Positions 45,715-54,553 of a DNA stretch of 64,000 bases are shown here, piece by piece. The stretch spans positions 1 to 64,000 of the forward strand of contig NZ_JAAHIH010000013.1 in assembly GCF_010671925.1 (NCBI RefSeq), in the 5' to 3' direction. The stretch is from Moorena sp. SIOASIH (lineage in GTDB: Bacteria; Cyanobacteriota; Cyanobacteriia; Cyanobacteriales; Coleofasciculaceae). The position numbers and the translations under genes were made by a program. Position 1 is the stretch's first letter. Every line of letters starts with the position of its first letter. The notes under the pieces were generated by a model, which did not search any database, was not told where the DNA came from, and saw nothing but the letters and a program-made list of their open reading frames with translations.

Positions 45715-46132
45715 GGTAGAGCAGTTTAATGTTGAAGGTTTAATGTTGAAGGTTTAATGTTGAAGGTTTAAGGTTGACGGTTTAAGGTTGACGGTTTAAG
45801 GTTGACGGTTGTTTGCCCTTGGCTTTTGGTGTAGGGTAGGTTGTCTGTCAGAATGCAGAATGTAGAATGTAGAATGTAGAATTGATAATTTGGAATTCTA
45901 CATTCTACATTCTTAATTCAAAAATGTTGTTCGCCCTTGGGGTTTGGTGTAGGGTAGGTTGTTTGTCAGAATGCAGAATGGTGAAGGCAGAATGGTGAAT
46001 TCTAAATTCTAAATTCTAAAATGTTAAAGGTTTAAAGTTTAAAGTTTAACGTTGACGGTTGACAGGTTACTGTTAACCGTCAATTTTCCTTGAAAGGCTT
46101 AGTAATGTAGTGATTCTAGCGGTTGACTACCC
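45715..46132. repeat. 14-bp and heptamer tandem repeats upstream of hpsE
   Basis: AGGTTTAATGTTGA units of 14 bp shift into GGTTTAAGGTTGAC units (about 45722-45808). GTAGAAT heptamers and their complement ATTCTAC (about 45855-45910) form an inverted pair. No gene. Confidence 0.7.
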
Positions 46133-47077
46133 ATGATTGATTTCACAGTTGCTATCTGTACCTATAACGGCGAAACTCGTCTACCTCAGGTTTTAAAACG
46201 ATTACTGTATCAAATTAAAACCGACCATTTTGCTTGGGAAATTCTGATTATTGACAATAACAGCACTGATAATACCAGCAAAATTGTTGAGGAGTATCAA
46301 TCCCATCCAGGAGCTTATCCTATTCGATATTACTTTGAACCAAAACAGGGGATAGCATTTGCTCGACGCCGTGCTATCCAGGAGTCTAAAGGTGACTATG
46401 TCGGGTTTTTAGATGATGATAATCTCCCTACGCCTGATTGGGTTAGTGCTGCTTATAATTTTGGTAATTACCATCCCCAAGCTGGTGCTTATGGTAGTCA
46501 AATTTATGGAGAGTATGAAGTTAAACCACCGGAAAATTTTCAGCGAATTGCTTGTTTTCTCGCTATCATAGAACGAGGTCAAGAGCCATTTTGTTATCAG
46601 CCTCGTCAAGGGTTATTTCCTGTCGGTGCCGGGTTAGTGATTCGTAAGCAAGCCTGGTTAAATAATGTGCCTGACCAGCCTTGGCTCAAGGGGGTGTGTG
46701 CGACATCCCTATCTGCTAAAGGAGAAGATATAGAAACCTTGTCCTATATTCAAAAAGCGGGTTGGGAAATTTGGCATAACCCTCAAATGTGTATTGAACA
46801 TCAAATCCCAAAATGGCGTTTGGAAAAAGACTATTTATTGAAATTATTCCGAGGTGTTGGGTTAAGTCGGTATCCCACTCGCATGTTGCGCTTTCAACAT
46901 TGGCAAAAGCCTATCATGATTCTAGTTTACCTAATCAATGATTTGGGCAAGACTATGCTTCACCTGATTAGATATCGCCAACACCTCAAGACAGATTTAG
47001 TAGCAGCTTGCGAACTGGAACTTTTTTTGAATAGCTTGTTTAGTCCATTTTATCATTGGATTTTTTGGAATCAGTAA
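46133..47077 (+). CDS. hpsE: HpsE-type glycosyltransferase (family 2)
   Basis: This 314-aa GT-A glycosyltransferase starts MIDFTVAICTYNGETRLPQV. The nucleotide-binding IIDNNSTDNT, the acidic DDDN (GFLDDDNLPTPDWV) and the conserved FPVGAGLVIRKQAW and GEDIETLSYIQKAGW segments are present. A C-terminal hydrophobic stretch follows. The pattern and size match HpsE of the hormogonium polysaccharide locus, which builds the slime needed for gliding. It lies 30 kb from the hpsJ-like/GT2 pair, so the hps genes would be dispersed here. Confidence 0.78.
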   Translation: MIDFTVAICTYNGETRLPQVLKRLLYQIKTDHFAWEILIIDNNSTDNTSKIVEEYQSHPGAYPIRYYFEPKQGIAFARRRAIQESKGDYVGFLDDDNLPTPDWVSAAYNFGNYHPQAGAYGSQIYGEYEVKPPENFQRIACFLAIIERGQEPFCYQPRQGLFPVGAGLVIRKQAWLNNVPDQPWLKGVCATSLSAKGEDIETLSYIQKAGWEIWHNPQMCIEHQIPKWRLEKDYLLKLFRGVGLSRYPTRMLRFQHWQKPIMILVYLINDLGKTMLHLIRYRQHLKTDLVAACELELFLNSLFSPFYHWIFWNQ

Positions 47078-47315
47078 TTAATGAATCATAAGGCAAAATG
47101 CTGGCATGTATGAATAGGGAATAGGGAATAGGGAATAGGGAATAGGGAACAGAGTGTGGGGAGAGGGGGTAGTGTGGGGAGAGGGGGGAGAGCGAAGAAG
47201 TAGTTTTCGATAATTGGGTATAGTTACAAACATTTTTTTACTCCCGACTCCCGACTCCCTACTCCCGACTCCCTACTCCCTACTCCCTACTCCCTTTGCT
47301 ATATAACTAACTAAT

Positions 47316-47888
47316 TTAATTGGCCTCTAAAAATTCCTGTTTAAATTGGTAAAATTTAATTTTAGCATAAATATTTTTCAAGTGCTTCTTAACCGTGTTG
47401 AGAGTAATGAGCAATTCATCAGCAATCTCCTGATAGCTGTAATCAGCACGACGCAGTAACCAAACTTCGGCCTCACGAGGAGTCAAGTCATATTTATTCA
47501 CCTCTGCGATCGCAAAACTCTCAGCATATTGATCGTGATTTTCTAGTGTTACTAAAATGCAGGGATTTTCAAAGGAGTCTAAGGTGAGCTTAACGGCTCG
47601 AATCCGAAAAGATGTTGAGGGATCAGTAATAATTTCAGACTCGATAATTATTGACTGATTTGGATATAACTCACAGCTGTCGAGCACAGCTTGGCAAACA
47701 CGCCTGATTTCTTTGGGAACAACGTTAGATTTTGACCTATCCACTGCCAGTTGAGCACAAATAAAGCGACCATAGCAATTGCTATGAACTAACTCTCCCT
47801 GAGCGTTCAGAATCAAGACACCATCCATTAATCCTTCTACTACCCCTTGTAAGAGAACACCGTTAAACTGTCTTGCCTGAGTATTCAT
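47316..47888 (-). CDS. PAS-like and LuxR-type HTH regulator
   Basis: This 190-aa regulator has an N-terminal PAS-like sensor (about 10-115, GLMDGVLILNAQGELVHSN, then VKLTLDSF and ILVTLENH). A LuxR/GerE HTH is at about 130-185 (LTPREAEVWLLRRADYSYQE, IADELLITLNTVKKHLKNIY). It lacks a receiver domain, so activity is probably set by ligand or protein binding to the PAS-like part. It is convergent with hpsE, with a heptamer-rich gap between the stop codons. Confidence 0.85.
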   Translation of the reverse strand: MNTQARQFNGVLLQGVVEGLMDGVLILNAQGELVHSNCYGRFICAQLAVDRSKSNVVPKEIRRVCQAVLDSCELYPNQSIIIESEIITDPSTSFRIRAVKLTLDSFENPCILVTLENHDQYAESFAIAEVNKYDLTPREAEVWLLRRADYSYQEIADELLITLNTVKKHLKNIYAKIKFYQFKQEFLEAN

Positions 47889-48365
47889 CCTCTAGACCTA
47901 TGTGAACGTTACGAATCTGCAACAGAGCAGGTCCCTACTACAGGTACCTACTACAAGTCCCTACTACAGGTTCCTAATACAATCCATAGGTGTAGAGGCT
48001 TTGAGCTTATGCAGTAGCTTATGCAGTTCTGGTATCACTAGTTCATTTGAGGGCGTCAGTGTTGAGTTGTAAGCATATGCGCTACGCGCAGGCTACGCCA
48101 ACAGCGGTCAGCGGTCAGCGGTCAGTGGTCAGCGGTCAGTGGTCAGCGGTCAGTGGTCAGCTGGGACAGGCTTTGGCCTTGGCCTTTGGCCACGCTACGC
48201 GAATGGCCACGCTGTGCGAACGACGCATCGGACCTAACCCATAAGCTGATAGCTGATAACTGATAGCTGATAGCTGATAGCTGATAGCTGATAGCTGATA
48301 GCTGATAACTGATAGCTGATAGCTGATAGCTGATAGCTGAATGCTTAGCTCAGCACTAGTGTCAT
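47889..48365. repeat. CTACTACAGGTAC-type, TCAGCGG and TAGCTGA repeat arrays
   Basis: Imperfect CCCTACTACAGGTACCTACT units lie at about 47932-47980, TCAGCGG/TCAGTGG heptamers at about 48103-48165, GGCCACGCTACGCGAATG repeats at about 48188-48220, and TAGCTGA heptamers at about 48243-48345. The unit is bounded by GTAAGCATATGCGC and TGAATGCTTAG. No gene. Confidence 0.7.
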
Positions 48366-48650
48366 TCATTTAAAATCTAGAAACTGAGTTAGAAAAGGTA
48401 GTATAAAAATACTCAGAAGGATAATGACAATCATGAATAACTTTAATGTTAAGCTATCTTCCTGTTCGAATTCATTCCCTGTCGAGTTAACGATGTTTTG
48501 AAAAATCGAATTATCTAAGGGCTTCTTCCACCATGGTCTTTTTTGTCTTTTTCGTGGATGTTTTTCTGTTTGAGTCATTGGCACTTGGGTATTAGTATTC
48601 GTAAGTTTTGATATTAGCTTAGTCATGGAATAGATCTTATTCAAAATCAC
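48366..48650 (-). CDS. Small single-pass membrane protein
   Basis: This 94-aa protein (or 86 aa from the internal MTKLISKLT) has a basic N-terminal half (KHPRKRQKRPWWKKP) and one C-terminal helix (LFMIVIILLSIFILPFLTQF). It starts 2 bp after the stop of the CHAT-CHASE2 gene on the same strand, so it is the likely last member of that operon. No family is recognised. Positive charges before the helix predict a cytoplasmic N-terminus. Confidence 0.6.
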   Translation of the reverse strand: MILNKIYSMTKLISKLTNTNTQVPMTQTEKHPRKRQKRPWWKKPLDNSIFQNIVNSTGNEFEQEDSLTLKLFMIVIILLSIFILPFLTQFLDFK

Positions 48651-48652
48651 TC

Positions 48653-51130
48653 CTACCTTAAAGAATATTTTTGGAGAGCGAAACTATAGTAAAACCAAAC
48701 TAGTATTGACGGCAAAAACCACGGAATCAATACTAATGCGGAGATATAAACCTGCAATACAAATAATCCGTATATTCCTGTTATACTTCCCAATGTTAAT
48801 ACCTGTTCATGTCGCTGTAGTAAGGTTTTTTTGACCAGGATAATAGTAGTCCATTTTCCTAGGAATGCCCCTAGCAAAATAACCCAATGATCAGGAATCA
48901 AAACTACCCGATGCTGCCGGATTATATGGTGAACCATATAAGCAAATACTTCTCCTCTAGTTAATACTTCGAGGCACTGCTTTAGATCCTGTTCAACAGG
49001 TTGATAGTAATGGCACCAATAGCCAGCAACTGACGGAAAGTAAAAGTCATCTTCGGTGTCATTGTAGTCACCATGGGTGATGATAACAACTTGCTGCATC
49101 ACATGCTGTTGGAGTTCTGGATTAGGCACAGGAAAATTGAGAAGTTCCTTAGCTGTAATAGATTTGTAGACTTGTCTAGGAGGAATAGAAAAGTCAATAA
49201 TGGAAGCTAGTCCAAAAGGATGAGCAGATTGATTGAAAGGAATCAGCCCTTGATTGTGAGTCTTTCCTGGCTTTAGATAATCACTAACTTGGGACTGAAA
49301 ATCTACTGTACTGTTTAATGTTGGCTGGGGTAAACTATCTGAAGATGACTGGTGATTGAGCAGATGAGCTACTGCTAGCTGATAGGCAAACGGACATGAC
49401 TCGTCGATACAGGTGGGATCTAGAGGCTGTTCAATAGTCCAAGGCTCAAATTCTATGTATCCTTCTAAACTCCATTTGCGACTAGCGACTTTATCTTGTT
49501 TATCTGTTGCTAGCACAAACCAAGTATTCTGCTTTTCCACAGCAGATCGAATCGCTTGATCAAGGTTTTCGTATCTAGGTTGGTAGATATGCCGACTGTA
49601 GTAAATGCCGATTACTTGAGCATTCAAGGCGTATAGGTGTCTTACCAACTTGGCTAAGTATTCGGAATCAATCAACTTACCTTGTGTGCTTTCTATTGCT
49701 TCATCAGCTTGATCTAGAGATTCCTGATCGATGGCAACTAACAAAACAGGCGCTAAGGTATGCTTTGGTAATTGATTCGTCAAATTACGATAGACAGCTT
49801 GAACAAACGCTCGGATGTCGAACAATAATTCGACTTGAATAGCTGGGATGACGCTCAGCAGTAAAACTGTTCCCAATGCGATCGCTTCTGGTCTTGTTGG
49901 TAACCACTGCTGCAGCATTTTCTTCCAATCAAACCGCTCAATGCGATAGGGAATCAAACCGGGAGGATTAAATAAAGAGGGAAGCAGATAGGCAGAGGGA
50001 TAGGCAAATTTCTCTACGGATTGGAGATGTTGACAGGCTTCGAGTAGTGCATCGTAAACATCTCTATGGTCAGCTAGGGGCTTACAGAACTGCTGGAGAA
50101 AACTCTGAGCCACATCATTGCGAATGGGTTCCCGCATCACTATTACCTGTAACCCAAGTTTAATCAGAGAGTTAGCAATGCTCAGACCACTGCAGGAGTT
50201 GAAAATGGCCAGCTGCAATCTATGTTCCCTAGCTTGAGTTAATTTTTCTTCGAGTTCACTAATCGACAGGGATATATTCGGAGCGATCGCAAGTCTTCCT
50301 CCTGTGGTTGTGGTTTCATCGCTATGTCCAGCAAAGAACAGCACATCCCAGCCTCGTTGATCACAGATGGCATTAGCAATTTTGGTTTTGATATCGATAT
50401 GGTTTTCATGGGGTTGCCAGGTTACTCGCTCGACCTCAGCAATAGACTTAAGCGATCGCACAGCTTTCCAATCGTCCTGCAACGGTAGTCTGGGATCATC
50501 TCCGAAGATAGCTAGAATACGGGTTTTTCTACGGTGCGCGTTTCCTAGCGCTTTGAAAAAGCGCGGGGTCGCACCGCAAGCTGTCAGGGGCTTAGTACAA
50601 GCAATGGGATCCGGATTATCCATAGCGCTTCTGAAAATGCGAACCCTCCCCAGGGGTGTGCCTTCAGGAGCAAGTTCCCAAGTTTCCCATGGTAACCGTT
50701 CCATTTCTATAGAGTCACAAGCTACGAAAATATCAACACTTGGGTGAGTACCAATCCCCTTGCCGTCTTCCGATATCACTTGAGCAACACGAGTCAATTC
50801 GTCTCGAATCCGCTGTTGAATCTTACGAACGTTTCCTTCTCCTAACCAACGCTGGAAAGCATTGAGGAACTCTCTTTCTGCCTCCATCAAATCATAACAT
50901 CGGTCACCTGAACCAGGATTAATTCTGCCACTATCTCCTATAGGTTTCACTGACGGGAATTCGTAAAACCTAGTGTAGCGCTGTCGCCATCGTTGATAAC
51001 ATCTTTGTATTTCCTTGCAATAGTTCAGGCTGGCAGATAGCTGCCTTCTCCTATCATCCCATAGCAGCAAAAAGAAACAAGAATTATCATCTGTTTTATA
51101 CCAAATTTTTATTTCAAAAACCGTAGTCAT
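48653..51130 (-). CDS. CHAT and CHASE2 domain membrane protein
   Basis: The cytoplasmic N-terminal half is a CHAT protease domain, with VLFFAGHSD (His near 267) and IFNSCSGL (Cys near 312). A membrane helix (about 425-450) leads into a CHASE2 extracytoplasmic sensor (about 450-720, PVLLVAIDQESL near its start). Three or so C-terminal membrane helices follow. CHASE2 normally senses external signals in cyclases and kinases. Here a protease-like domain takes the output position. ATG 51130 (MTTVFEIKIWYKTDD) is preferred to GTG 51175, which adds a non-conserved leader. The gene follows DUF1822 and a sigma-like gene on the same strand. Confidence 0.85.
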   Translation of the reverse strand: MTTVFEIKIWYKTDDNSCFFLLLWDDRRRQLSASLNYCKEIQRCYQRWRQRYTRFYEFPSVKPIGDSGRINPGSGDRCYDLMEAEREFLNAFQRWLGEGNVRKIQQRIRDELTRVAQVISEDGKGIGTHPSVDIFVACDSIEMERLPWETWELAPEGTPLGRVRIFRSAMDNPDPIACTKPLTACGATPRFFKALGNAHRRKTRILAIFGDDPRLPLQDDWKAVRSLKSIAEVERVTWQPHENHIDIKTKIANAICDQRGWDVLFFAGHSDETTTTGGRLAIAPNISLSISELEEKLTQAREHRLQLAIFNSCSGLSIANSLIKLGLQVIVMREPIRNDVAQSFLQQFCKPLADHRDVYDALLEACQHLQSVEKFAYPSAYLLPSLFNPPGLIPYRIERFDWKKMLQQWLPTRPEAIALGTVLLLSVIPAIQVELLFDIRAFVQAVYRNLTNQLPKHTLAPVLLVAIDQESLDQADEAIESTQGKLIDSEYLAKLVRHLYALNAQVIGIYYSRHIYQPRYENLDQAIRSAVEKQNTWFVLATDKQDKVASRKWSLEGYIEFEPWTIEQPLDPTCIDESCPFAYQLAVAHLLNHQSSSDSLPQPTLNSTVDFQSQVSDYLKPGKTHNQGLIPFNQSAHPFGLASIIDFSIPPRQVYKSITAKELLNFPVPNPELQQHVMQQVVIITHGDYNDTEDDFYFPSVAGYWCHYYQPVEQDLKQCLEVLTRGEVFAYMVHHIIRQHRVVLIPDHWVILLGAFLGKWTTIILVKKTLLQRHEQVLTLGSITGIYGLFVLQVYISALVLIPWFLPSILVWFYYSFALQKYSLR

Positions 51131-51224
51131 TTCCCAAAATAATCCTCGGATATATTTACTATTTTTACCTGTCACATTTTATGAATGTACTACTCCCTTT
51201 TTAATAAATAACTTAAAATGCTGT

Positions 51225-52559
51225 TTAACTAGGCTGGAATGCATAAGGAGATAAGGTCTGTGCTGAGCTATCCGGTGGGATAATGGTCACAACAAATTTT
51301 TCATCTGAGCGTCCTTCCACACGGGCAAACAGAAATGGATCATCAAGCCCTGATACAGGCTCATGTATAATAGACCTTAGATTGCTAACTTGTAGCTTGA
51401 ATCCATCAGGTAAAGGAGTACCCAGCTGGGTTCCTAAAATTACCAGCAATGACCATTTTGGTGGAGGAATTGGAGAGTCAATCGCCCAGGTTACCGCACA
51501 TAGTCGTAAAGCAATTTCACCTAAATCAATGTCCTGATAGGATCGACCTGGTTCGGGAGGAATGTCCATTCCTTGATATCTAAGCTCGTTAATCACATTC
51601 TCGAATTTATCAATTGACCGAAATACCGATAAATTACCAGTAAGGGTTTGAGGGATAAACAATCCTAAACCTTGGGCAAATTCATCTAATTTCCCCTCCA
51701 ACCATTGTTGTGTATTGATAGCCTTTTGAGTTAGGATAGTAAATACTTCTGTAATCCGAATCGAAAGGGACGTTGTTCTCTGTGGAGTTAGTTGCCATTG
51801 ATATAATAAATCCAGTAATTCAGGACTTTGGAGTATAGTCAGCCCTTGCTCCCAAGTTAACGTTTGCCAAAGAGTTTGCTCAGGATATTGTAGGCGTTCT
51901 AATAATGTTTCTAATGTTTCCAAGTCAGGTTTGTTAACAGATAGCCTAGGGAGGTAATTAGGGGAAATTACTGGTAGCTTAATGACAGCGGAATCCAAGA
52001 AACGTAAATAAAATAGTAGGTGATTTGGCTCAGGGTCAAACAATGACAGAGGTAAACTATAGTTCCAATCAACTTCAGGATGTAAATTACAAAGTTGTCG
52101 ATAATTAACCAGTTCGTCGTAACGGATAAAGCCTCGAATAATAGCAGTTTCTAGCTCTTCTTGCACTTCAATCACAACATAGAAATGAGCAGCAAATTCT
52201 GGTAAATCAATGGCGGCTATCGGTACAGTTACCACTTCATCAATTAAACTCTCACTGGTAATTAAACAAAGCTTAAATTCGCCTACTATAAGATTACATA
52301 CCGCTTCAATCACATTAGCGTATTTAGGTTGTTGTAAAGAACAACAATTCTGAGATATCAGGATATTAGCTAACTTTTCCTCTAACCATTGTGTAAAACT
52401 AAGTAATGCTAGTCCATTCAGATAGGTTTGCCATTGGCGTGCTTCTGAGATGACTTGATTACTCATTTGTACTGCTTGCTCAAACTGTTCGGACTCCAAC
52501 CAAATACATTCTGGTTGCACAAGCCTGAGGTCGGTGGAATTAACAGAATAACTAGTCAT
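51225..52559 (-). CDS. DUF1822 family protein
   Basis: This protein of about 444 aa starts at ATG 52559 (MTSYSVNSTDLRLVQPECIW). It shows the DUF1822 pattern of cyanobacteria (QWQTYLNGLALLSFTQWLEE near 48-67, then beta-rich segments and IPPEPGRSYQDIDLGEIALR near 340). Function is unknown. The start codon overlaps the end of the upstream sigma-like gene (ATGACTAG), indicating translational coupling. Members commonly sit beside sigma-like and CHASE2/CHAT genes in cyanobacteria, as far as I recall. Confidence 0.82.
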   Translation of the reverse strand: MTSYSVNSTDLRLVQPECIWLESEQFEQAVQMSNQVISEARQWQTYLNGLALLSFTQWLEEKLANILISQNCCSLQQPKYANVIEAVCNLIVGEFKLCLITSESLIDEVVTVPIAAIDLPEFAAHFYVVIEVQEELETAIIRGFIRYDELVNYRQLCNLHPEVDWNYSLPLSLFDPEPNHLLFYLRFLDSAVIKLPVISPNYLPRLSVNKPDLETLETLLERLQYPEQTLWQTLTWEQGLTILQSPELLDLLYQWQLTPQRTTSLSIRITEVFTILTQKAINTQQWLEGKLDEFAQGLGLFIPQTLTGNLSVFRSIDKFENVINELRYQGMDIPPEPGRSYQDIDLGEIALRLCAVTWAIDSPIPPPKWSLLVILGTQLGTPLPDGFKLQVSNLRSIIHEPVSGLDDPFLFARVEGRSDEKFVVTIIPPDSSAQTLSPYAFQPS

Positions 52560-54090
52560 GATTTTCCTGCTTCGCTTTCTCAAGGTAGCGGCATAGTCGC
52601 TGGGTATATAGGCTATTAGTAGAACACTTTTTCCCTGTCATGATTTCTGCAGCTGCTTCTTGGAAGACTTCAGCATCCACGAAAGCTTCTAGGTGTTCCA
52701 TCAGGTTTCTGAAATAGTCTGGATCCCTAGACATATTTGCTAGATTAAACTGATGTGCTGCATGGGAGATAATGTGGAAAAGTTTGTCTATTGTCCAAAA
52801 CCGCACCCGATTGAGCAGATCCTTTGGATTTAGCACCCGGCTCACTTGGGACTGATTGGTCATTCCTAAAATAGAGGCAATCTCGGCTTGAGATTTACCA
52901 TGACAGTAGATCAGTTCAAGACCTGGTATAACCTTTGATGCAAAACGGGCATAACTTCGACTGCGCTCTAGCTTGGTAATGCGGTCAGTTAGCCCTTGCT
53001 CTATCCCCAAATCCAAACAAGCTATGAGTTGCTGACCACAGAATTGCTGTAATTCTTGTCGTGCGATCGCATCTAAAGTGTTGGTAAAATTTCGGTCTGG
53101 TAACTCTCGGTTCCGTCCAGTATCCGGATCCGACACCTCTAGGGGTTCCGATGGCGGAAATCCGCTGCGAATCCATATGTCATATTGCCGTAGCAGTCTG
53201 GCTAGATGTTTGAGTTCATCCCTCAGCTGTACTAGAGAGTTGACAATTACCGATTTTTCCTGCAAGAGGTGGCTCATTTCTTCAAGTTGAGCCTGGGTGG
53301 GATCGGGACAACGTCTAGCTTTTTTTCCTGGCTGTTGGCGTCTGTCCCGACGGTAGACCCCATGAAAGGCTTCTAGAATATTGCGATCGCGTGGCAATAG
53401 TTTTTCAAATTGTGTCGGTCTAGCTCGATTCAGCAGCGCCCAGTCACTGAGCAAACAAAGTCCCCGCTCCGATAAGAAGTCTTTGAGTTTGGGATTTTGT
53501 TTGGTTTGATAGTAGACCCAATCATCTAACCTAGACTTGGATGGGGAATTCAGATTATATTTTCGTAATACTTCAACGGTAAAAAATTGGTAATCGGTTT
53601 TTTTGGTTTCCCTATCGCCATTCAGGATAAGTTGAGTTATACCATCCTGATCTAAGATGATTAGCACTTTTCCATCATCATCAAGCACAAATGGCAGCAA
53701 ATCCCGATAGGTGAAGTGATGGCTAGCGCTATATAAACTAGCGAGTTTCTTGCAAGCTTTCAGGATTGGGTAAGAGACATAGCAACGAAGACAAAGTCCT
53801 GCTCTAGCACGACTTATGGGTGACCCAGACGCCTCAGGGTGAAACCAGGCGTATAGGGAGGTTTGAATGTCCCGATGCTGCTCCACCGACAAATGCGTTC
53901 GCGAAGCGGTTCGATGTTCCGTTCGCGTTTCTGGAGCATCTAATTCTAGACACTTCTGTTGAAAAAACTCCCATGCCAGCGGTAGTAACAGTTTTTTGTA
54001 ACCACACCCAACACTAGCAGGATCAAGTCTTAAAATTTCCCAATATCTCGATAGAGGCACCATCCTTACACTTTTGCTTAGCTGTGCCAT
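52552..54090 (-). CDS. Sigma-factor-like HTH protein
   Basis: This 512-aa protein is first in a coupled cassette. Near residues 390-420, LELIYCHGKSQAEIASILGM and TNQSQVSRVLNPKDLLNRVR form a sigma region-4-like HTH. The N-terminal 130 residues (SRYWEILRLDPASVGCG, AGLCLRCYVSYPILKACKKL) resemble a degenerate region 2. The segment ETRTEHRTASRTH (about residues 54-66) is translated from an inserted palindromic repeat (53896-53929). An alternative ATG is at 54063 (MVPLSRYW). A transcription role for the cassette is inference. Confidence 0.65.
   Translation of the reverse strand: MAQLSKSVRMVPLSRYWEILRLDPASVGCGYKKLLLPLAWEFFQQKCLELDAPETRTEHRTASRTHLSVEQHRDIQTSLYAWFHPEASGSPISRARAGLCLRCYVSYPILKACKKLASLYSASHHFTYRDLLPFVLDDDGKVLIILDQDGITQLILNGDRETKKTDYQFFTVEVLRKYNLNSPSKSRLDDWVYYQTKQNPKLKDFLSERGLCLLSDWALLNRARPTQFEKLLPRDRNILEAFHGVYRRDRRQQPGKKARRCPDPTQAQLEEMSHLLQEKSVIVNSLVQLRDELKHLARLLRQYDIWIRSGFPPSEPLEVSDPDTGRNRELPDRNFTNTLDAIARQELQQFCGQQLIACLDLGIEQGLTDRITKLERSRSYARFASKVIPGLELIYCHGKSQAEIASILGMTNQSQVSRVLNPKDLLNRVRFWTIDKLFHIISHAAHQFNLANMSRDPDYFRNLMEHLEAFVDAEVFQEAAAEIMTGKKCSTNSLYTQRLCRYLEKAKQENHD
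53894..53930. repeat. Dispersed palindromic repeat inside the sigma-like gene
   Basis: GCGTTCGCGAAGCGGTTCGA followed by TGTTCCGTTCGCG lies in frame in the coding sequence. Related sequence (TTCGCGAAGCGGTTCC) is intergenic near 42282. The encoded residues are Arg/Thr-rich and unlike the surrounding protein. Confidence 0.55.
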
Positions 54091-54553
54091 ATTGTCTCAT
54101 ACAGATTTTTAGGTTCGCAGTACCCAAACGGGTAATTTTTTCCAAAAGATGATATGGTAAAATGAAGCTTTTTTTGGCCACAAGATAAAGACAAAGTGTA
54201 AGCATTCAGCCGTCAGCTATCAGCCGTCAGTCATTGGCCTTGGGCTGATAGCTGATAGCTGATACCTGACGCCAAAGTTGAGATCAAGTTCCGTTAATCA
54301 CTTATCAAATAGTCCCTGGATTTTTGGGTCAGGGTAATCCCTAATGGCTAATCATTATTGCTAGCATTTACTAGTTTAATGAGGTACAAATAAAAATTTC
54401 CTACTCCCGACTCCCCACTCCCGACTCCCCACTCCCGACTCCCGACTCCCGACTCCCGACTCCCCACTCCCCACTCCCGACTCCCGACTCCCTACTCCCC
54501 ACTCCCTAATCCCCACTCCCTGTTTCCTAAAACCAAGAATAAAAGTACCTCAC
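54091..54553. repeat. CTCCCGA/CTCCCCA heptamer array in an AGGTACA element
   Basis: About 17 heptamers of the CTCCCGA and CTCCCCA type (about 54400-54520) sit between GAGGTACAAATAAAAATTT (54380) and AAGAATAAAAGTACCTCA (54535-54552). These are the outward ends of a dispersed AGGTACA-type element. TGATAGC heptamers lie near 54245-54262. The glycosyltransferase start codon directly follows the element. Confidence 0.65.
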
